Assembly: GCA_945952465.1 (NCBI GenBank) | Contig: CAMFIB010000001.1 | Location: forward strand, 1,550,001 to 1,614,000 | Direction: 5' to 3' | Origin: an uncultured Pseudomonadota bacterium | Lineage (GTDB): Bacteria; Pseudomonadota; Gammaproteobacteria; Burkholderiales; Burkholderiaceae_C | DNA: 64,000 bases | Shown: in pieces, positions 27,335 through 36,311 of the stretch | Position numbering within the stretch: the first letter of the stretch is position 1 | How the letters are laid out: the number at the start of each line of letters is the position of its first letter | Made by a program: the position numbers and the translations under genes | Notes under the pieces: model-generated | Database searches by the model: none | Seen by the model: only the letters and a program-made list of their open reading frames with translations | What the model was told of the DNA's origin: nothing

Positions 27335-28900
27335 TCAAGCCGCTTGCGGCAGGCCCCGTGGCAAGCCGAGCCGGTCCGGAGACAAATACTGGCGCCGGTA
27401 CTGCTCGAACGGCAGGGTGTCGGCCGCTTCGATCTCGCGCTGCTCCGCCACCGAGCGCTGGGTGAGCGCCATGAAATGCGCCTGCTCGTCGGCCGTGAGC
27501 GGTTGCGCCAGCAGCGCGTCACGCGCCGCATGCGCCTGCGCCAGCCCGAAACCGATGAAGGAGCCTTGGTGCTGCTCTGCCACGGCGCGCAGCACCCGGG
27601 CCGACGGCAGCTCCGAGGGGTTGTCCAGCGCACGCCGCGCCGCCGCCACCGCATCAGCGTGCTGGCGGCCGCCCAACGATGCGTCCATCTGCGCCGCGAT
27701 CGGCGCGCAGCCGTCGAGAATCTGCTGGCCCCATTGCCGCAGGCCGATTTCGCGCCCACCCTTTTCCAGCATCAGGCCCGGTTCGCGGCCGCGCGCCGCC
27801 GTGCGGTGCTGGTTGCGCGCCAGCGCCGCGATCTCCTGCGGCGAATCGGGCGGGCTGTCGCTCAGCAGGCAGTGCAGCAAAAAAACGTCGAGGAAACGCA
27901 GCGTCTCCGCGCGGATGCCGGCCGGCACGAACGGGTCGAGGTCCATCAGCCGCACCTCGACGTACTCCACGCCACGCTCACGCAGCGCATGCAGCGGCCG
28001 CTCGCCGGGAAAGATCACCCGTTTGGGGCGGATCGTGCCGTAGAACTCGTTCTCGATCTGCAGCAGCGTGGTGGCAAGCTGGCGGTATTCGCCCCGCGCG
28101 TCGAGCACGCCGATCGCCTCGTAGGGCGGGTATGGCCGCGTCAGCGCGTCTTCCAGCGAACGGCCGTAGCCGTCGAGGCAGTTGTAGCTGACCGCCAGCG
28201 AGGCCTGCGCGTCGCTCTGGTAGCCCAGCCGGCCCATGCGCAGCGAGGTGGCATGCGGCAGGTGCAGGCCACCGTCGCCGAAAGGCTCCAAGCCATGCGG
28301 CTGGTCGGCCACGAAGGTGGAGCAGACCGCCGGCGAGGCGCCGAACAGCACCAGCAGCAGGAAAGCCTGGCGGCGGAAGTTGCGGATCAGGCCGAAATAA
28401 CCCGCGTTGCCAACGCCCGGCAGCGACCAGTTGTAGTGGATGCCCGAGATGGTTTGCATGCGCCGGCCGTAGCGGTGGCCCAAGCCCGCGCGGTACACGC
28501 TCTTGGCGCGGCCCACATTCGACGTGCCGTACTGGCCGATCGGAATTTCGTCGTCGGCCGGCAGCACGCAGGGCATGCTGGACGGCCACATCAGCTCGTC
28601 GCCCAGCGCGCCGTAGGTGAAGCGGTGGATGCGTTCCAGCTCGGCGATGCAGCCGTCCGCGCTGGCGTTGACGCCGGTGATCAGCTCAAGCTGGGCTTCG
28701 CTGAAGTCAGTGGTGATGTGTGCGTGGGTCAGTGCTGACCCCAGCGCGGCAGGGTGCGGCGTGGTGGCCAGCGCGCCGCCGGCAGCGACTCGCAGGCTTT
28801 CCTTTTCAAGCCCGCGCCGCATGCCGCGCAAGCGTTCCGGCGTCAGCGCCTCGAGGCGCTCGCGCGGGTCCGCTCCAGGGAGCGCTTGCAGACTGTTCAT
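27335..28900 (-). CDS. gshA: Glutamate-cysteine ligase
   Basis: GshA makes gamma-glutamylcysteine, the first step of glutathione synthesis, using ATP. ATG at 28900 gives 521 residues, matching the proteobacterial type I enzyme. Family blocks are visible: [10 protein letters not shown] near 27-36, [19 protein letters not shown]-type sequence near 55-72 (here [15 protein letters not shown]), GIHYNWSLP near 152 and [14 protein letters not shown] near 312. It lies alone on the minus strand, 180 bases upstream of infA. Confidence 0.95.
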   Translation of the reverse strand: MNSLQALPGADPRERLEALTPERLRGMRRGLEKESLRVAAGGALATTPHPAALGSALTHAHITTDFSEAQLELITGVNASADGCIAELERIHRFTYGALGDELMWPSSMPCVLPADDEIPIGQYGTSNVGRAKSVYRAGLGHRYGRRMQTISGIHYNWSLPGVGNAGYFGLIRNFRRQAFLLLVLFGASPAVCSTFVADQPHGLEPFGDGGLHLPHATSLRMGRLGYQSDAQASLAVSYNCLDGYGRSLEDALTRPYPPYEAIGVLDARGEYRQLATTLLQIENEFYGTIRPKRVIFPGERPLHALRERGVEYVEVRLMDLDPFVPAGIRAETLRFLDVFLLHCLLSDSPPDSPQEIAALARNQHRTAARGREPGLMLEKGGREIGLRQWGQQILDGCAPIAAQMDASLGGRQHADAVAAARRALDNPSELPSARVLRAVAEQHQGSFIGFGLAQAHAARDALLAQPLTADEQAHFMALTQRSVAEQREIEAADTLPFEQYRRQYLSPDRLGLPRGLPQAA

Positions 28901-29008
28901 GCGGAGAAGCCCCTGTTGCTTTAGCTGGGGCGGAAGGTAACACAGGCCGGACAAGCCTGCAGGCGGCCGGCCAAAGCCGGGCGAACACAGTCTGGGGCCT
29001 GCGGGCGG

Positions 29009-29683
29009 TCAGCGCGTGGCGATGGTCGCGCGCCGGGTGTCTGTGCCGGCGTTGAACAGGTCGCGTGCCGGCCGGGTTTCCGGCAGCACGTAGACCACGC
29101 CGCGGCCGCGGCCCAACGTGGGCCGCACCACGTTCTCGTAGAAAGCGACAGGCACCACCACGCAGCCGGCCGACACGCGCTTGTCGTCCGCCGAGGCAGA
29201 AGCCAAGCGTTGCAGCCGCTGCAGCTCGGTTTCGCCAGGGCGCACGCGGTGAATGGCGAGCTTGTTCTGGTAGTCGAACCAGACGATGTCTTCGCCGCTC
29301 AGGTTGTGGCCGGGCTCCGACGCGAAGCGGCCGGCCGGCGTGGTGCGCTGCGACTGGCGCAGCTCCGACGGCTGCAGCCGCGAAGGGTCGCCGACCACGG
29401 AATCGCCTGGCGTCAGGCCCAGCAGCACCGGGCTGGCGCCAACCAACTGGCCTTCGCCGCTGAAAACGAAGATGCGGGCATCGCGCTTGTCGACCACCGC
29501 GTAGGGCTGGCGGCGGTTGTCGCCGTTGTCCAGCGCCCACTGGGCCGCGTACTGCACGTCGGCCGACGCATAGGTGGCGCCGAACTCGGTGCGGCGCAGC
29601 GGCAGTTCCTGCGCGTGCAGGCAGGCACCAGCCGACACGGCCAGCATGACCACCCCCGCAAGCAATTGTTTGTAGTACCCCAT
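29009..29683 (-). CDS. L,D-transpeptidase (YkuD fold), paralogue 1
   Basis: ATG at 29683 gives a signal peptide (MGYYKQLLAGVVMLAVSAG) and 224 residues; a GTG at 29695 is an alternative. The catalytic region has AIHRV and SAGCVVVPVAFYENVV, in which the Ser-x-Gly-Cys holds the nucleophilic Cys and the His precedes it. Such enzymes make 3-3 cross-links in peptidoglycan or attach proteins to it. The middle (YAVVDKRDARIFVFSGEGQLVGASPVLLG) is shared with paralogue 2 directly upstream on the same strand, so the pair arose by duplication. Confidence 0.85.
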   Translation of the reverse strand: MGYYKQLLAGVVMLAVSAGACLHAQELPLRRTEFGATYASADVQYAAQWALDNGDNRRQPYAVVDKRDARIFVFSGEGQLVGASPVLLGLTPGDSVVGDPSRLQPSELRQSQRTTPAGRFASEPGHNLSGEDIVWFDYQNKLAIHRVRPGETELQRLQRLASASADDKRVSAGCVVVPVAFYENVVRPTLGRGRGVVYVLPETRPARDLFNAGTDTRRATIATR

Positions 29684-29717
29684 CCTGCCCACCACATGCC
29701 GCCAGACGGCACTTGTA

Positions 29718-29754
29718 AAAGAGCCGCCCTGAAAACAATTTCCGGAGGGCGGCT
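29718..29754 (-). terminator. Terminator between the two L,D-transpeptidase genes
   Basis: Nine-bp stem AGCCGCCCT / AGGGCGGCT (29722-29730, 29746-29754) with a 15-base loop. On the minus strand it is followed by CTTTTAC. It would end transcription from paralogue 2 before paralogue 1. Confidence 0.55.
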
Positions 29755-29836
29755 GCGACAGGGGGAATGCTAGCGTGACAGACCCGCTTGCAGAAGCAAA
29801 AACCCGTTACAAATCAAGCTTTACAACAGGCCGGTC

Positions 29837-29850
29837 GTGACATTTTTCAC
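29837..29850. promoter_or_regulatory. CRP/FNR-type site GTGA-N6-TCAC
   Basis: GTGACATTTTTCAC, in the gap between the two transpeptidase genes and about 155 bases upstream of paralogue 1 (minus strand). Same core as the sites at 481 and 10112. Confidence 0.35.
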
Positions 29851-29877
29851 ATCCCGGCGACTGTTACTTTTCGGCCT

Positions 29878-30681
29878 TCATTCAGCGCTGTTCTGGGCCG
29901 TTGCGAGGCGCTGGGCCGTCACCCGCGCAAGGGCATCGTAGGCCGGGAAAACCTCGGTCACAGGCCGGGACTCCGGCAGCACGTAGACGATGCCATAGGT
30001 CTTTTCAAAAGCGGGCGCGAGCACACTCTCGAAGAACGGCACCGGCACGTTCACGCAACCGGCCGAGATGCGGTTGTCGTCGGGAGTCGGGGTGTCCAGC
30101 CGTTCCTGGCGGCGCTCAGCCGGATTGCTCAGCAGCACCCGGTGCATGGACAGCGCATTTTTGTAATCGATCCACACCACGTTCTCGTGGTGGGCGTTGT
30201 GGCCAGGCTCGGCAACGAAGCGGCCGGCCGAGGTGGTGCGCTCATGTGACAGCAGTTCGGTGAGCTTCTTCTGCCCCACCCCTTCCACCGTTTCGTCGCC
30301 CGCTTCGGAGCCGAGCAGCACGGGCGACTCGCCGCGCAGGCGGCCGTCGGGATGAAACACATAAACCCGGGCGTCTTTTTTGTCGACGATGACAAAGGGC
30401 AGGTTCTTGTTGTCACGCGAATCGGTGACCCAATGGGCAATGTAGGCCACGTCAGGCCGGGCAGCCGCACCGCCGAAATCAGCCAGATGCACGGGGTGCT
30501 CCATCGCCGGCATGCGCACAGGCTGGCGGTTGATCGAAGCCACGCCCATCGGCGGCATGACCAGCGCCAGCACGGCGATGCCGATCAGCGCACCGCGCTG
30601 CAGGCCTTCGATGATTTCCGCACGATCGGAGTTGTTGGTTCGCTCGTTGACGGGAGATGCAGGATGTTCTGGTTTCGTCAT
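29878..30681 (-). CDS. L,D-transpeptidase (YkuD fold), paralogue 2
   Basis: The 267-residue protein has a cytoplasmic N-terminal stretch of about 30 residues and one hydrophobic segment (ALIGIAVLALVMPPMGVA), so it may be membrane-anchored rather than cleaved. The catalytic region has SMHRV and ISAGCVNVPVPFFESVL with the nucleophilic Cys, and the end reads YGIVYVLPESRPV, matching paralogue 1. Cross-linking or remodelling of peptidoglycan is inferred from the family. Confidence 0.85.
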   Translation of the reverse strand: MTKPEHPASPVNERTNNSDRAEIIEGLQRGALIGIAVLALVMPPMGVASINRQPVRMPAMEHPVHLADFGGAAARPDVAYIAHWVTDSRDNKNLPFVIVDKKDARVYVFHPDGRLRGESPVLLGSEAGDETVEGVGQKKLTELLSHERTTSAGRFVAEPGHNAHHENVVWIDYKNALSMHRVLLSNPAERRQERLDTPTPDDNRISAGCVNVPVPFFESVLAPAFEKTYGIVYVLPESRPVTEVFPAYDALARVTAQRLATAQNSAE

Positions 30682-30708
30682 GGGATCACCGTGTTGGGGT
30701 TGACCATG

Positions 30709-30736
30709 AAAAAGCCGGGCGCGAACGCCCGGCTTT
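30709..30736 (-). terminator. Rho-independent terminator for the gene at 30755
   Basis: Perfect 11-bp stem AAAGCCGGGCG / CGCCCGGCTTT with a CGAA loop. On the minus strand it runs into TTTTT. It separates the small exported protein gene from transpeptidase 2. Confidence 0.88.
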
Positions 30737-30754
30737 CATTGCGGGCCAATCACA

Positions 30755-31039
30755 TTAGCCGCGGTCGGCCTGGGCGGGCTGCTCGCTCTGGAACGAGCTG
30801 CTGCTGTCCACGCTGGACGAGCCGGCGGTCGGCGACGAATTGGCATTGTTCATTTGCTGCGCGTCACCGGACTGGCCTTGGTTGCCGGCCGGCGTCACCG
30901 TCGATTGGGCGTTCTGATCGCTCATGCCAGACGGCGTGGTGGTGGGCACACCGCCGCTTTGCGCGTACGCGATGCCCAAGGCACCCACGAGGGCGGCAGC
31001 AGTGGCGGTGGCGATCAGGGATTTGTTGAGCTTCTTCAT
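30755..31039 (-). CDS. Small exported Gln/Ser-rich protein
   Basis: The 94-residue protein has a clear signal peptide (MKKLNKSLIATATAAALVG, cleaved after AYAQ) and a low-complexity mature part rich in Ser, Gln, Asn, Thr and Gly, with no Cys and no predicted fold. I do not recognise a family. It has its own terminator and sits upstream of the transpeptidase pair, so an envelope link is possible but unproven. Confidence 0.7.
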   Translation of the reverse strand: MKKLNKSLIATATAAALVGALGIAYAQSGGVPTTTPSGMSDQNAQSTVTPAGNQGQSGDAQQMNNANSSPTAGSSSVDSSSSFQSEQPAQADRG

Positions 31040-31239
31040 GTGTCAGTTTCCTTCAGTTGGCCCCGGGGACGGGGCGGGTTGAGATGGATAGTCGACTTCG
31101 TTGCCAACTGAGATCAACTGTAGGCCCGGGCCCGGTGCAAGGCCGTCGGTTCAAAGCAGGCGAAACTGTAGGACGGCGGCCGTTACGCGATGTACGTTCT
31201 GTAAGGGGATCTGCGCCTCGGTTTCGGCGTTCATCCGCT

Positions 31240-32232
31240 TCAGACGCTGACCACCACGGCATCGCAACTGCCGTATTCGACCGGCTGAGTGGCCATCCAC
31301 CGGTCGATGTCGCGTGGATCGGTGAGTGTGCGAACCGCGTCGTAGGCCGCCTGTGCTTCTGGGAACCGGCGGCGCAACAGATTCAGCCACTGCTTGAGAC
31401 GGCCATGCTGATGGCGCGGCTCGATCGTGCGGCGCACGAGTTGCCAAAAGGCAGCCACCTGTGGGAACAGTTCCGGCCAATGCAAGCCCTGCGGGGCACG
31501 CGCCGGATCGGCATCGAAAGCGCGGATCGCCCCGGCCAGTCCAGGGTCTGCCACCATGCCGCGCCCAAGCATCAGGGCGCTGCAGCCCGACACCGCGCGG
31601 CAGCGCAATGCGTCGTCCAGCGTCCAGATCTCGCCATTGGCCACGACGGGCAGCCCGACCGCCGAGCGGATCTCTGCAATGCGCTCCCAATAGGCCGGCG
31701 GCCGGTAGCCGTCTGCTTTGGTCCGGGCGTGCACCACCAGTTCGCCTGCTCCGCCGGCCTCCAGCGCCAGCGCGCACTCCACCGCACGCCGGCCGTCGTT
31801 GAAACCCAGCCGCATCTTGGCCGACACCGGCATCGCGGCCGGTACCGCGCGCCGGACGGCCGACACGATGGCCAGCAGCACCTCGGGCTCATCCAGCAGA
31901 GCGGCACCGCCACCGTGGCGGTTCACCACCTTGGCGGGGCAGCCGAAATTCAGGTCGATGCCGGCAGGCCCCAGTTCCGCCAGGCGGCCGGCGTTGTCGG
32001 CAAGGCAAGCCGGATCGGAGCCCAGCAACTGGGCACGCACCGGCACGCCGGCGGGGGTGCGGCCGCCTGCATGCAACTCCGGCACGATGCGGTAGAACAC
32101 CCGGCTTGGCAGCAGACGGTCCGTGATGCGGATGAACTCCGACACGCACCGGTCCACGCCACCCACACGGGTCAGAATGTCGCGCAGCACGAAGTCGAGC
32201 AGGCCTTCCATGGGCGCGAGGATGATCGTCAT
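31240..32232 (-). CDS. dusC: tRNA-dihydrouridine(16) synthase DusC
   Basis: Dus enzymes use FMN and NADPH to reduce uridines in tRNA; DusC acts on U16. The 330-residue protein opens MTIILAPMEGLLDFVLRD, carries NFGCPAKVVNRHGGGAALL (about 92-110) with the catalytic Cys, and has the FMN-binding NGEIW and SALMLGRGMVADP elements. The opening APMEGLLD and the short C-terminal helical domain favour DusC over DusA or DusB. A single gene with 200 bases of gap after it that show no other feature. Confidence 0.93.
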   Translation of the reverse strand: MTIILAPMEGLLDFVLRDILTRVGGVDRCVSEFIRITDRLLPSRVFYRIVPELHAGGRTPAGVPVRAQLLGSDPACLADNAGRLAELGPAGIDLNFGCPAKVVNRHGGGAALLDEPEVLLAIVSAVRRAVPAAMPVSAKMRLGFNDGRRAVECALALEAGGAGELVVHARTKADGYRPPAYWERIAEIRSAVGLPVVANGEIWTLDDALRCRAVSGCSALMLGRGMVADPGLAGAIRAFDADPARAPQGLHWPELFPQVAAFWQLVRRTIEPRHQHGRLKQWLNLLRRRFPEAQAAYDAVRTLTDPRDIDRWMATQPVEYGSCDAVVVSV

Positions 32233-32321
32233 GCCGGAATGCTACCCAAGCGCGCCGTGGGGTCGTGCATGCCGGCCCCGGATGTAGCATGATGTTGCCA
32301 ACGTGTCCGCAGGAGAGATCG

Positions 32322-32753
32322 ATGGCGCATATGTGGAAAAAGTGGCTGGCGTGCACCGTGCTCGCGGCGCTGGCCTGGACGGCACACGCCGCACCCGTGC
32401 CGAAAGACGTGGAACGCCGCGTGCAGGCCATCGTCCAGGCCCAACTCGACGCCTTTGCCAGGGACGACGCGCCTCTGGCGTTTTCCTATGCATCACCCGA
32501 CATTAGGAAAGTGTTCGGAACACCGGAGCGTTTCATGGCGATGGTGCGCATGGGCTATCCCGTGGTCCACCGGCCGAGTTCCGTGACATTTCTGAAGCCC
32601 GATCTCGTGAAAGGACAGGTCATTCAGCCGGTCCAGATGACCGATGAAAGCGGCCAGACCTGGCTCGCCACCTACGTGATGAAAAGGCAGAAGGACAACA
32701 GCTGGCGCATCGGCGGCTGCTCGGTGGAGGAAGACGATCGGCTGTCCACCTGA
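32322..32753 (+). CDS. DUF4864 exported protein
   Basis: ATG at 32322 follows AGGAGAG. The 143-residue protein has a signal peptide cleaved after AHAAP and the DUF4864 pattern: VQAIVQAQLDAFARDDAPLAFSYASPDIRKVFG near 32-64 and a terminal WRIGGCSVEED. The family has a nuclear-transport-factor-2-like cone fold and no known role. The next gene is 85 bases downstream on the same strand. Confidence 0.8.
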   Translation: MAHMWKKWLACTVLAALAWTAHAAPVPKDVERRVQAIVQAQLDAFARDDAPLAFSYASPDIRKVFGTPERFMAMVRMGYPVVHRPSSVTFLKPDLVKGQVIQPVQMTDESGQTWLATYVMKRQKDNSWRIGGCSVEEDDRLST

Positions 32754-32838
32754 GGCAAACGCCTCATGCACCCTCGATGTGCCTTCGATCACGTCCAGCC
32801 CTATTTGGTATCGTTGGCTTTATTTTCCAAAAACACGC

Positions 32839-33369
32839 ATGAAGCATGTCATTGGCGTGACGGTCGCTGCGGCGATTTCCACCAGCGTCTCAGCGCAACC
32901 TCCACTTACCTTGGAATCGGCAAGCGATCAATTCAGACATATCGAGCAAGCCTGCACGGCCGCTTACGCCAAGTCTCCGCGCATCGTGCAGGCCGATACG
33001 GGGTTGTGGGTGAGACACCAGTATGTATCGCCTTCGTTGTCGATGGCGGTCAGAAAGAACGATTCCATTGACGCCCCGTACGTGGGCACCATTCAGGTGA
33101 AGTATGTTCTTCGCCCCGAGAGTGCGGCCACCAAAGACGCCGTGACCGCTCTGCCGGTCTCCGGCGATATACCCGTTGCCCTGATTTCCGAAACCCTGAA
33201 CTTCGTTTTCCAGAAGGGCAAATGGGTCGGCGTGGGAATTGACAAGACGGTGCGCTTGAAGATGAAGCCAGACGCCGAACCGGAACCCGCTCGGACAACC
33301 AGCCACCTTAAAGACGATCTCATCCGCTTCGCAACGCCCGCCGCAGACTGCTTGGGCGCGGCGGGATGA
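32839..33369 (+). CDS. Exported protein of unknown family
   Basis: ATG at 32839 gives a signal peptide (MKHVIGVTVAAAISTSVSAQ) and 176 residues; an ATG 60 bases upstream is less likely because it would bury the signal. The mature part looks beta-rich (VGTIQVKYVLRPES, ISETLNFVFQKGKWVGVGID) with one Cys near residue 38 and one near the end. No family recognised. Base composition is clearly less GC-rich than in the neighbours, a hint of recent acquisition or relaxed selection. Confidence 0.65.
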   Translation: MKHVIGVTVAAAISTSVSAQPPLTLESASDQFRHIEQACTAAYAKSPRIVQADTGLWVRHQYVSPSLSMAVRKNDSIDAPYVGTIQVKYVLRPESAATKDAVTALPVSGDIPVALISETLNFVFQKGKWVGVGIDKTVRLKMKPDAEPEPARTTSHLKDDLIRFATPAADCLGAAG

Positions 33370-33429
33370 CTCGCAAGCAACACCAGAAAACATAAGGGGC
33401 GGCCATGACAGCCGCCCTCTCGATGATTC

Positions 33430-33505
33430 TGGTAGGACGTGCAGGATTCGAACCTGCGACCAACGGATTAAAAGTCCGCTGCTCTACCAACTGAGCTAAC
33501 GTCCC
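33430..33505 (-). tRNA. tRNA-Lys (UUU)
   Basis: The minus strand folds as a 76-base tRNA with encoded CCA (complement of 33430-33432). D-loop AGTTGGTAGA, anticodon loop CTTTTAA (anticodon TTT, A37 after it) and T-loop TTCGAAT are all standard. The acceptor stem ends in a G-U pair at 1-72. A GC-rich hairpin at 33396-33417 downstream could help 3' end formation. The gene follows tcdA on the same strand. Confidence 0.97.
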
Positions 33506-33553
33506 GGACGATCAACGCCCAGTTTGAATGGGCGCCATCAGATCAGCCTTCGA

Positions 33554-34366
33554 TTATAGATTCTTTTCTCGTGGCGATCGGGTCGAGAGCCGGTCAAGAA
33601 CCCAGCCGGCGGCGCACTGGCCGAAGGTGGCGGTAACTGCAACCACAGAGCCATAACCCGCGCAGTTCAATGTGCCGTCGCCGCCGCCATCCATGGCACA
33701 AGATGCATCCGGCGGCCCGACGGCCTCGCGGCTGAACACGCAGTTGATGCCGATGCGCTTGCCCTCCCTGGGCGCACCGTGGGTCTTGCGCAACCGGTAT
33801 CGCAATTGAGCAAGCAAAGGGTCATGCGTGGTGCGAGACAAGTCGTCGATGTCGACCGCATGCGCGAGGCGTTTGCCGCCGGCGGCACCCACGCTGATGA
33901 ACAGCGGCCCACGTCTCTCTTGCTGCAGCGCCCATGCCGCCATGGCTGTTTTGGCGTGGACCTGATCGCAGGCGTCTATCACCGCGTCGACAGGCCCGCC
34001 ACCGAGCAATTGGGGCCAGTTGCCGGTGCCCACAAAGTCTTCAACCAGCGAGACTTCGCAACCCGGATGAATGTCACGGATGCGGTCCCGCATCGCGACG
34101 ACCTTGGCCTGCCCGACGGTGCCGCTCAGCGCATGGATCTGGCGGTTGATGTTGGACTCGGCGATGTGATCCAGGTCAACCAGCGTGAGGCGGCCCACCC
34201 CACTGCGGGCCAATGCTTCTGCCGCCCAGGAGCCGACACCTCCGATGCCCACAACAACCACGTGTGCGCCGCGAATGCTCTCGGCCCCGGCCACACCGTA
34301 GAGACGTGCAAGACCGCCAAAGCGGCGTTGCAGATCGGCTTCCACCGCGTCTACCCGATCATTCAC
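33554..34366 (-). CDS. tcdA: tRNA threonylcarbamoyladenosine dehydratase TcdA
   Basis: TcdA (CsdL) is an E1-like enzyme that uses ATP to dehydrate t6A37 to cyclic t6A in tRNAs that read ANN codons. GTG at 34366 gives 270 residues. The ThiF-type nucleotide site VVVGIGGVGSWAAEALARSG is near 38-57, with VDLDHIAESNINRQIHA after it and the CDQVHAK element near 132. GTG overlaps the stop of the transporter gene by four bases. tRNA-Lys(UUU), a known type of ct6A substrate, is encoded 48 bases downstream. Confidence 0.95.
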   Translation of the reverse strand: MNDRVDAVEADLQRRFGGLARLYGVAGAESIRGAHVVVVGIGGVGSWAAEALARSGVGRLTLVDLDHIAESNINRQIHALSGTVGQAKVVAMRDRIRDIHPGCEVSLVEDFVGTGNWPQLLGGGPVDAVIDACDQVHAKTAMAAWALQQERRGPLFISVGAAGGKRLAHAVDIDDLSRTTHDPLLAQLRYRLRKTHGAPREGKRIGINCVFSREAVGPPDASCAMDGGGDGTLNCAGYGSVVAVTATFGQCAAGWVLDRLSTRSPREKNL

Positions 34367-35481
34367 GCCGACCGCTCCACACGCCAGGCTTGCCAGCGCA
34401 ATGCCCCGAGTGCACCGACTGCGATGGCGGCGATGGCGACGAAGCTCATGAGGCTCAGAGTGGAGAGGCCGCTCAATCCCTGGCCGATGGTGCAGCCCAT
34501 CGCAGTGACGCCACCCACACCCATCAGCGTGCCGCCGACGAGGTGGTTGGCGAGGTCTTCCGTCCCACCAAAACCTTCCCAGCGAAACCGACCGGTCAGC
34601 AGCGCGACGACGAAGGAGCCAAGCACCACGCCGAACACCGAGACGACTCCGACGGAAAGCACCTTGGCGCGGTCGCTGAAAAATAGCATCCAGTCGAGGG
34701 TGTGGGCGACCGGCGCGACAAAGCTGAAAGCTTCGGCACGGCCCGACTGTGTGGCCAACATGGCAGGTTCCAGGGTTTCGGGATGCTCGGCCACATGAGC
34801 CAGCGAGCCCGTCACCCACCACATTGCAACGATGATGAGCCCGATGCCGACGCCACCCAAGAGATTGTCGGCACGGCGGAAATCGCGACTGCGCAAAGCC
34901 CATGTGCCAAGCGCAAGGCTGAACGCGGCGGCGAGCCACGGTGCCACCGACGAACGCGCAAGGCCGGTCATGACGGCGAGCCCACCCGGGAGGTCCGCGG
35001 GTGGTGGCATCGCGGGACCCACGGGGTCCAGCCAATGCGTGCGCAACACGCCAGTTATCCCCTTCAATGTGGCGAAGGCCGCGATACCCATGACAAGCAG
35101 CGCGACCAGCGATTTCAAGTTGCCTGCTCCGGCACGCACCAGCAGCTTGCTGCCGCACCCGGAAGCCAGCACCATGCCGAATCCGAACAGGACCCCACCG
35201 ACCAACGCGGACAGCCAACGCAATCTGGCCGCGGCGTACAGCGTGCGTTGCGGATCGACGGCACCACTGCTCGCCAGCAACGCGAAGCCACCGACAGCAA
35301 CGGCCAGCGCGAGCGCCCACATGCGCAGCCGGTTCCAGTCACCCATGGTGACGGCATCGCTGATCGCCCCCATCGTGCAGAACCGCGTGCGCTGGACGAT
35401 GGCACCGAAGAGCACCGCCAAGCCAAAGGCGCATGACAGCACCCTTGCCGCAAGCACCTCAATGCCAGCGGCATCCATCAT
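34363..35481 (-). CDS. tsuA: YeeE/YedE-type thiosulfate transporter
   Basis: The 372-residue membrane protein has about nine to ten hydrophobic segments and the three Cys motifs of the YeeE/TsuA fold: QRTRFCTMGA near 30-39, ASGCGSK near 105-111 and AMGCTIGQG near 320-328. In TsuA these Cys residues pass thiosulfate across the inner membrane. The gene lies 24 bases after cpoB and overlaps tcdA, so it is in the tol-pal transcription unit or between the two. The TsuA function is inferred from the motifs. Confidence 0.85.
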   Translation of the reverse strand: MMDAAGIEVLAARVLSCAFGLAVLFGAIVQRTRFCTMGAISDAVTMGDWNRLRMWALALAVAVGGFALLASSGAVDPQRTLYAAARLRWLSALVGGVLFGFGMVLASGCGSKLLVRAGAGNLKSLVALLVMGIAAFATLKGITGVLRTHWLDPVGPAMPPPADLPGGLAVMTGLARSSVAPWLAAAFSLALGTWALRSRDFRRADNLLGGVGIGLIIVAMWWVTGSLAHVAEHPETLEPAMLATQSGRAEAFSFVAPVAHTLDWMLFFSDRAKVLSVGVVSVFGVVLGSFVVALLTGRFRWEGFGGTEDLANHLVGGTLMGVGGVTAMGCTIGQGLSGLSTLSLMSFVAIAAIAVGALGALRWQAWRVERSA

Positions 35482-35505
35482 TGGAGAGGAGCGCTGAAAC
35501 CGCTC

Positions 35506-36303
35506 TTACTTCAGCTTGGAGAGGCGTTCGCGAGCCGATCCGGCAGCCTCGGACTGCGGGTACCGGCTGACAACCGTTTCGAAGCTGCGGCGAGCGCCGG
35601 CGTTGTCACCCAGCTCGATCAGGCTGTTGCCAATCGCCAGGTTGGCGTCGGCAATCCGGGGATGATCGGGAGCAGCGGCAGCCATCGCGCGCAGGCTGGC
35701 CACTGCACCCTTGTAGTCACGATTGGCGTACTGCGCGTTGCCCAGCCAGAACTGCGCAGACGGCATGAAGCCGCTGCTGGGATAACGGCGCGTGAAGTCG
35801 AGAAACACAGATTGTGCGGCCGCAAAATCACCGCTGCGGAAAGTGGCGAGAGCGGCCTCGTAGTCGCGCTTCTCATTGGCGTCGGCCAAGAACTCGCGGT
35901 TGTCGACCGTGACCTTGAACGGCTCGAGCTTGCGCAGGCGGTCTTCGTACGCGGTGAGGCCTTCACGCTGGCGCTTCTGCGCCTCAGCGAAGTCGCGCTG
36001 CACCTGGTCATTCTGGCCGCGCAGACGTGCGATGTCCGCACGCAGCGCTTCCAGTTGGCTCTGCATGTCGAGCACCGTGCCGCGCAACTGCGCAGACTCG
36101 TTGCTGCTGCGCTGCACCTCCTCGATCAACCTCGACTGCGCGGCCGTGGACTGGGCGCGTTCGGCGTCCATTCGCTGGCGCAGTTCGAGGATGGCCTTGC
36201 GGGCATCACGATCATCGAAGAACTGCGCGTGCGCGCCGAGGCTGGTCAGCGCCAGCAGCGTACCGGCAGCCACGAAGGAAAGGCGGGAGGAGAAGGTGGT
36301 CAT
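35506..36303 (-). CDS. cpoB: Cell division coordinator CpoB
   Basis: CpoB (YbgF) links the Tol-Pal system with peptidoglycan synthesis by PBP1B at the septum. The 265-residue protein has a signal peptide (cleaved after AHAQ), a coiled coil (about 30-115, RQRMDAERAQSTAAQSRL onward) that trimerises the protein, and C-terminal TPR repeats (YEAALATFRSGDFAAAQSVFLDFTRRYP near 147-174 and two more). It starts eight bases after pal. Confidence 0.95.
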   Translation of the reverse strand: MTTFSSRLSFVAAGTLLALTSLGAHAQFFDDRDARKAILELRQRMDAERAQSTAAQSRLIEEVQRSSNESAQLRGTVLDMQSQLEALRADIARLRGQNDQVQRDFAEAQKRQREGLTAYEDRLRKLEPFKVTVDNREFLADANEKRDYEAALATFRSGDFAAAQSVFLDFTRRYPSSGFMPSAQFWLGNAQYANRDYKGAVASLRAMAAAAPDHPRIADANLAIGNSLIELGDNAGARRSFETVVSRYPQSEAAGSARERLSKLK

Positions 36304-36311
36304 GTGAATGC

